Shown in pieces: positions 59,939 through 64,000 of a DNA stretch of 64,000 bases (position 1 is the first letter of the stretch; each line of letters begins with the position of its first letter). Under the pieces are notes generated by a model. The model had not been told where the DNA came from, ran no database searches, and saw nothing but the letters and a program-made list of their open reading frames with translations. Origin of the DNA: a bacterium (GTDB taxonomy: Bacteria > Planctomycetota > Planctomycetia > Pirellulales > Pirellulaceae). The DNA is taken from contig JAUIGN010000013.1 of assembly GCA_030430075.1 (NCBI GenBank), positions 1 to 64,000 of the forward strand. The letters run 5' to 3'. The position numbers and the translations under genes were made by a program.

Positions 59939-60529
59939 TCACAGGTCCATGGCACGCGATGGTGAGTCGAGAGCCAAGGGGAGCTGCATGGCGAGATGGT
60001 CATTCTCGTCGAATGCGGGCAGGAACTTGAAGCCGTAACGTTGGTATAGCTTTTGAGCAGGGATATTATCCCGATGGACTCGCAGCGTTAACAACTCGAC
60101 GTGTTTCTTCGGCGGCTTGTCTTCCCGAATTTGTTCAGCTGCTCGCTTCGCTTGTCCAAGCAAATACTCGATGATTTGGTTGGAATAGCGGAAATCGTGT
60201 GAGGATGGTTTGCCTCGATATCTACGATCCAGGCCAAGTTGCGGGATATAGAGAAGGCGGCATTTTTTGCCATCGGGCGGCGGCCATCTCAGCCATCCCG
60301 TCGCCGACAAAGAAGCGAAGCCGACGATGGAATCGTCGGCTTCGCAATGACGATAAATCCAGACTGTGGTCCCGTGCTTACCGATTGAGTCGATGACGTC
60401 TGAGCCACAAATCCACTCGGTCGCTGCCCGAGACCATGCTTCATCACCGCAATCCAGATTGGCCAAGAACGGCAAATCGTCAGGTGTGAACTCATCCGCA
60501 AACAGCGCCTTGTCTTCAGGCTCGGGCAA
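59939..60529 (-). CDS. GNAT-family N-acetyltransferase, third gene of the RelE-like/XRE module
   Basis: 196 residues with the GNAT order: FTPDDLPFLANLDCGDEAW at the start, a VGFASLS strand, a LYIPQLGLDRRYRGK acyl-CoA loop and a C-terminal LRVHRDNIPAQKLYQRYGF. The QxxGxG loop is degenerate (LDRRYRGK). The gene begins one codon after the XRE stop, in the same reading frame, and the only available early start is TTG 60529. Translation may rely on stop-restart coupling or on rare read-through giving an XRE-GNAT fusion. GNAT toxins that acetylate aminoacyl-tRNA are known, but they usually pair with ribbon-helix-helix antitoxins. Toxin, modifier or immunity role is inferred from context only. Confidence 0.8.
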   Translation of the reverse strand: MPEPEDKALFADEFTPDDLPFLANLDCGDEAWSRAATEWICGSDVIDSIGKHGTTVWIYRHCEADDSIVGFASLSATGWLRWPPPDGKKCRLLYIPQLGLDRRYRGKPSSHDFRYSNQIIEYLLGQAKRAAEQIREDKPPKKHVELLTLRVHRDNIPAQKLYQRYGFKFLPAFDENDHLAMQLPLALDSPSRAMDL

Positions 60530-60532
60530 TGT

Positions 60533-61222
60533 CTACCGTCCCGCTCGCGAAGGCAATTCTCGTGTCTTGACCTGCGCAGGCCGTTGCGAAAGGGCTGTGC
60601 CCAACGCTTCGGCTTGAGCAGCGGTAAGTTCTCGGTCGTTGGAGAACTCAGCAGTCGAATCGAGGATCGCGGCGACGTCGAGGTCCGGCCACAATGCGGT
60701 AGGTTCAACGTTGAGCGCGGTTGCCATTTTGAGAATCGTCTTTCGCTGCGGTCGCGACTTGCGAGAAAGCATCTTGGAGACCGCCGACTGAGTGCAATCG
60801 ATTCGCTCCGCAAGTTCTTCTTGGGTGAGGTTTTTTTGCTGCAAAATTGCTTTCACGCGATCAGCAAATGTGGATTCCTGAGAATCCATTTGTGCGTGTC
60901 GATCAGCAACGATCGGTCGCCAAGCTGGGTCTGGATGCTTTGCAGCGATCTCGGTCTGCGACTTTCGGAAGTCAAGACCATAGCTACCGTGCCCTTCCTC
61001 TGGGTTCAGATGCAAGGCGTCCGCGATCGTCGCGAATGCTCGATGTCGATCGTCATCGGTCGTGTGTTCGCTATCAATGACCGCGAACATCGAACGGACG
61101 ACGGATTGAACCTCGTCGCTGCATTCCATGTACTTGTGAATGAAGTCTCGTTGCTCGGCACTGATGCTCAGCACGGCTCGGAAAGCGTCGCTTGGAATTT
61201 CATTTAAGCTGGATATCGACAT
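60533..61222 (-). CDS. XRE-family HTH protein, probable antitoxin/regulator of the module
   Basis: 229 residues. The C-terminal half carries a Cro/CI helix-turn-helix: FADRVKAILQQKNLTQEELAERIDCTQSAVSKMLSRK (115-152, split), followed by KMATALNVEPTALWPDL. The N-terminal half has a helical stretch (VVRSMFAVIDSEHT and RHRAFATIADALH) that I have no named family for. GAGGTG precedes ATG 61222 by six bases, inside the end of the RelE-like gene. The stop is followed at once by the GNAT frame. In HigBA-type systems toxin comes first and HTH antitoxin second, as here. It probably represses the operon through the repeats at 61625-61659. Confidence 0.85.
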   Translation of the reverse strand: MSISSLNEIPSDAFRAVLSISAEQRDFIHKYMECSDEVQSVVRSMFAVIDSEHTTDDDRHRAFATIADALHLNPEEGHGSYGLDFRKSQTEIAAKHPDPAWRPIVADRHAQMDSQESTFADRVKAILQQKNLTQEELAERIDCTQSAVSKMLSRKSRPQRKTILKMATALNVEPTALWPDLDVAAILDSTAEFSNDRELTAAQAEALGTALSQRPAQVKTRELPSRAGR

Positions 61223-61231
61223 CTCGTCACC

Positions 61232-61627
61232 TCAATCAGCACGCGCTTGGACGATCGTGCTGCGGCCTGAATAAATTGCGTATTGTAAACTGCCAAAAGT
61301 TTCGTCAGACCGCATCCCGCCGAGAATCCACAGAGTGGGAACGGGCGGATTCGGGGAATGCTCGAAGAACAGCACTCGAACGGTATCGACGACGCCGTCA
61401 TCGAGTTGCACCAGCAGTTCCGCCAAACCAGTTGGCTCCACGCGATTCCACTGCAAGTCAATGACCAAAGGCTCATTGGGATCCCACCAGCGAAGTTTGT
61501 GAAGCTGTCGGTTCAGTTCCGAACGAACGCGATAGCGGGGCAAAAGGCGCTGAAAGTCCTGAAATGCGGGGCGACAGATTCGCAGCCGCCACTCTAAGTC
61601 CTCAAATCCAGTTATCGGCTTGCTCAT
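61232..61627 (-). CDS. RelE/HigB-like putative toxin
   Basis: A 131-residue small basic protein. The C-terminal half has the RelE/HigB fold pattern: GLAELLVQL, then a VRVLFFEH strand, LWILGGMRSDE in place of the usual LhGFxKK loop, and a final helix with AIYSGRSTIVQARA matching the family's terminal Arg-containing helix. The N-terminal half (FEDLEWRLRICRPAFQDFQR) is longer than in typical HigB, and family assignment rests on pattern rather than close identity. It is the first gene of the operon and overlaps neither neighbour, with a 9-bp gap to the XRE gene. Ribosome-dependent mRNA cleavage is inferred from the fold only. Confidence 0.65.
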   Translation of the reverse strand: MSKPITGFEDLEWRLRICRPAFQDFQRLLPRYRVRSELNRQLHKLRWWDPNEPLVIDLQWNRVEPTGLAELLVQLDDGVVDTVRVLFFEHSPNPPVPTLWILGGMRSDETFGSLQYAIYSGRSTIVQARAD

Positions 61628-61659
61628 GACAATACTATGACAAAGTTATGACGTGTCAA
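61625..61659 (-). promoter_or_regulatory. Promoter and 11-bp-spaced GTCAT repeats of the RelE-like/XRE/GNAT operon
   Basis: On the minus strand, TTGACA (61654-61659) lies 16 bases before TAGTAT (61632-61637). GTCAT occurs three times at 11-bp steps (cores at 61648-61652, 61637-61641 and 61626-61630), the last overlapping the ATG at 61627. The predicted start of transcription falls at or next to that ATG, so the mRNA may be leaderless. Same-face repeats over a promoter fit cooperative autorepression by the XRE protein. Confidence 0.68.
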
Positions 61660-62050
61660 GTTCGGTTGTTCGGATTTTCCGAGAAGCTGATTCGTAAGGA
61701 ATTAATTCATAACGCTTTACGTGTTTCCGCGAGTGTTTTTGGATCCACCACAAAACCCCGAAATCTTCAGTTCCCCGACGAAGAACGGCGGCTTAATGCC
61801 AAAACTTTCCCGGTTCGACCGACTCCCCGTACTTGATCCGTTTCGAAGTTTTTTCGGCCCACCGCCCCTGGAATTCCAGGTTCTGTACCAGGTATTTCGG
61901 GAAGGACCCAGAGTTGCCGTCCGAGGTATCCGAGGCCGCATCGATCTGCCGGCATCAGGGATCCTCTTTCCAGCCGTTGACCAGCCTGTCGTCTGTAGCC
62001 GCCACACAGTCCAAAACGAGGCACGTTCGACAATTGGTACTCGTTGGCAC
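61660..62050. other. Unassigned stretch with palindromes
   Basis: No gene is supported in these 391 bp, although a minus-strand frame of 88 codons (61767-62033) is open and looks compositionally protein-like. Perfect palindromes occur at 61699-61708 (GAATTAATTC) and 61867-61880 (CCTGGAATTCCAGG). The left part is AT-richer than its surroundings, which fits an acquired toxin-antitoxin island boundary. Confidence 0.4.
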
Positions 62051-62923
62051 TTACGGTCGCTTCGCCATCAAACTGCCAATGCCGCTCGGTAGCTGGAGGA
62101 TGCGTTGGATCTCTTGCTCGGACAGTGCTTTGTTGAAGACGGCCAGGTCGTCTAATCGGCCGACGTAGTAGATGCCGAGCATGATCGCCAGGCGGTCGTC
62201 GCCCCAGGTGATTTGTTGTTTGCCGCGGAGGCTTCCCTGGGGCTTGCCGTCGAGGTAGAGCGTAGCAAGGCCGGATTTTTGTTCGGCATTCATGTCTCGG
62301 AGCGTGATAGCGACATGGGTCCAGCGGTCACGTGAGAACGGTGGCTCGTCTACCGTGACGAGCGGTCGCTCTTGGGGCGGAATCGCATCCCATTCGCGGT
62401 CTTGTGGATTCCAGAATTGATAGTCGGAGAAGACGCCCAGGCGAAACTTGCGGGGCAGGTCCTTGGTGAAGTCGACAAACAGCGAGGCGTCGTTCCAATT
62501 CTTGTCGGTGATCTGGATCGGGTCGACGTATCCTGGCGGCAAGTCCGTGGCGGGTGAAAGACGCATCCAGAAGAGAATCGATCCGGAGAACGGCCCATCC
62601 GTAGAAGGCAGATTATCCTTCCCCGTAAAGTAAATGATTTCTTCCACTTTCTTCGTGAAGGCCAGGGCCCCGCCGTAGCGGCCCGACCGTGGATCCAGGC
62701 GCACGCCTGGCGAATGGAGACCGGCTCGGACCTTGTCCCGTTTGAGCGACGTTGCCGTGTATATGCTGGAGTCGCCACTGGCCACCTCCGCATTTGGCGA
62801 ATCGTCAAACGATGCGTGCAGCAGCAGCGCCTCGGCCAACCCGGCCGGAGCACGTGACGGCTCGTCAGCCGCCAGGGCAAACGTTGCAGATAGCAAGATT
62901 CCGAGGGTGGGAATTATACGCAT
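62051..62923 (-). CDS. Exported LamG/concanavalin-like protein
   Basis: From ATG 62923 the protein (290 aa) has a signal peptide (IIPTLGILLSATFALAADE). It then has one LamG-type jelly roll with ALAFTKKVEEIIYF, SGSILFWMRL, RWTHVAITLRDM and TLYLDGKPQGS, and ends in VGRLDDLAVFNKALSEQEI, the usual closing motif. The frame upstream of this Met is open but hydrophilic and lacks a signal. No enzyme domain is attached, so a secreted carbohydrate- or protein-binding role is likely. Confidence 0.85.
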   Translation of the reverse strand: MRIIPTLGILLSATFALAADEPSRAPAGLAEALLLHASFDDSPNAEVASGDSSIYTATSLKRDKVRAGLHSPGVRLDPRSGRYGGALAFTKKVEEIIYFTGKDNLPSTDGPFSGSILFWMRLSPATDLPPGYVDPIQITDKNWNDASLFVDFTKDLPRKFRLGVFSDYQFWNPQDREWDAIPPQERPLVTVDEPPFSRDRWTHVAITLRDMNAEQKSGLATLYLDGKPQGSLRGKQQITWGDDRLAIMLGIYYVGRLDDLAVFNKALSEQEIQRILQLPSGIGSLMAKRP

Positions 62924-63081
62924 CGATCTGTTCTCCGATTGGTGGTGGTTGTGAACGCCAGCGGTTGTATTGCTGCCCTTCTTCCATCTGCTAGTCGCCG
63001 ACACGTTCGGTCATCAGGGGGCCAAAGTAACTTCGCACATCAACGTTTCAATGTCACACGCCGGCCGCGTGGTCAGACCGT

Positions 63082-64000
63082 TCAATGCTCCATGATCCAC
63101 GCTCGAATGTCGTCGACCACCGTGCGGGCAACATTGCCCGCCAGTTGATACTCGGCCGGGGTGCTCGGCCCAGCACCGGGAATGAAGAGATGGTTGAGCC
63201 TCGGGTAGCGTTTGAACCGTACGTCCGGCCGCGACGTGAGGCCGTCTTTCCAATTCTGGAAATCTTCGTCGGTGACCTGGTAGTCCCGTCCACCCTGGAG
63301 GACAAGCATGGGACGTTTGACGCTTCGTGCCTCGATTGCCGGGCGATAGCCGCGCAGGTCGAGCCAGTAGCCCGGGCGAGCACCGAGGATGGGCCGATCG
63401 GCCGGCGCGTCTGGCAGTGCGTCGCTCTTCAGCCGCTCAATCTCCTGCTTCAACTTCGCGAGTTGCTCTGCATCCGCAGGTGACTTTTCACCATCTAACG
63501 CGAGAATATAGTTCGTTTGCTCCCACATCAAATCTTCCGTGGGACGTGTGCTGCCCGCCAGGATCACATAGCCCGCAATCAACTCGTCCAGGTCGTGCGC
63601 AGCGATCCGGGGGACCAGGTATCCGCCCAGGCTGTGCCCGGCGACGAAAATACGTGACCTGTCGATCTCTGCGTGGCCGCTCAGCAGTTTGACGGCGTGC
63701 AAAGCGTCTTCGACCGTCTCTTGTTTCACCGTCAGTGGAGTCTCCTGCGCCAACATCTTCGCCCCGTGAACCAGCGTCCGTTTGTCATACCGCAGAACGG
63801 CAACGCCTTGCGACGACAACCCTTCCGCCAGATCTCGAAACGGCTTGTTGGCGCCGATGGACTCATCCCGATCGTTGGGGCCAGAGCCGTGCACCAACAC
63901 GAGGGCTGGAAACGGACCGTCGCCCTGGGGAGTCGTCAGCGTTCCCGGTAAGGCCCATGCTGATGAGCCGACGGTGACCGCCTGTTCTCGAAACGCATTG
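63082..64000 (-). CDS. Alpha/beta hydrolase (5' end beyond the window)
   Basis: The frame runs off the right edge with no start or signal visible, so only the C-terminal 305 or so residues are present. LVLVHGSGPNDRDESIG is the oxyanion-hole strand, GHSLGGYLVP the nucleophile elbow (Ser), GGRDYQVTDEDF supplies the acid Asp, and LNHLF the catalytic His. It matches secreted serine-aminopeptidase or esterase-like planctomycete hydrolases that often carry an N-terminal DUF3887 domain; that part cannot be seen here. Substrate unknown. Confidence 0.88.
   Translation of the reverse strand, partial: NAFREQAVTVGSSAWALPGTLTTPQGDGPFPALVLVHGSGPNDRDESIGANKPFRDLAEGLSSQGVAVLRYDKRTLVHGAKMLAQETPLTVKQETVEDALHAVKLLSGHAEIDRSRIFVAGHSLGGYLVPRIAAHDLDELIAGYVILAGSTRPTEDLMWEQTNYILALDGEKSPADAEQLAKLKQEIERLKSDALPDAPADRPILGARPGYWLDLRGYRPAIEARSVKRPMLVLQGGRDYQVTDEDFQNWKDGLTSRPDVRFKRYPRLNHLFIPGAGPSTPAEYQLAGNVARTVVDDIRAWIMEH

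Noticed and set aside
61767-62033. 88-codon minus-strand gene
   Set aside because: It looks protein-like but overlaps palindromic sequence and has no start signal or recognisable family.

Overview
This 64-kb, GC-rich window almost certainly comes from a planctomycete of the Pirellulales/Planctomycetales type. Supporting markers are a giant secreted protein with an N-terminal LEPR-XLL type motif, three consecutive pairs of a cytochrome-type DUF1549/DUF1553 protein with a Tat-exported DUF1501 protein, a formylglycine sulfatase, a broken DUF1559 prepilin-like gene, NPYEPP-type membrane proteins and many weak or absent Shine-Dalgarno sites. No rRNA, tRNA or CRISPR array was seen.

Layout. 0.3-23.75 kb (minus) is one 7,819-codon gene: LEPR export motif, two blocks of tandem ~65-residue repeats, a very long beta-solenoid/adhesin-like region, RTX-like repeats, alternating golvesin-like and choice-of-anchor-D modules, and a C-terminal HExxHxxGH metalloprotease domain. 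24.3-29.1 kb (minus) holds a sulfatase, deoC and a SulP transporter fused to a beta-carbonic anhydrase. 29.8-31.7 kb holds a truncated oxidoreductase flanked by dispersed repeats, a strong candidate small RNA gene with its own promoter and terminator, and an M50 site-2-type protease. 32.1-35.9 kb looks like a redox/NO/oxygen-response patch: an Rrf2 regulator divergent from an unknown protein with a large dyad over its promoter, a hemerythrin, a K+-channel-like TrkA-C protein and a DUF3365 haem protein. 36.0-38.4 kb holds a membrane protein and two decayed genes (DUF1559 and Gfo/Idh/MocA). 38.9-58.5 kb is dominated by the three DUF1553/DUF1501 pairs, probably parts of surface or periplasmic polysaccharide breakdown systems, interrupted by an STN-domain protein and an atypical DapA-family protein. 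58.7-64 kb holds a DTW-domain tRNA modification enzyme, a compact three-gene RelE-like/XRE/GNAT module that looks like an undescribed tripartite toxin-antitoxin system, a LamG protein and a truncated alpha/beta hydrolase.

Three dispersed non-coding repeat families run through the window: a ~118-bp hairpin element (three copies and one remnant), a 23-bp-unit array family with a conserved terminal unit (three loci), and a GTCATGC-N3-GCATGAC palindrome (three copies). The two most promising new systems are the small RNA with three hairpins carrying near-identical 11-nt loops (30396-30509) and the RelE-like/XRE/GNAT operon (59939-61659).
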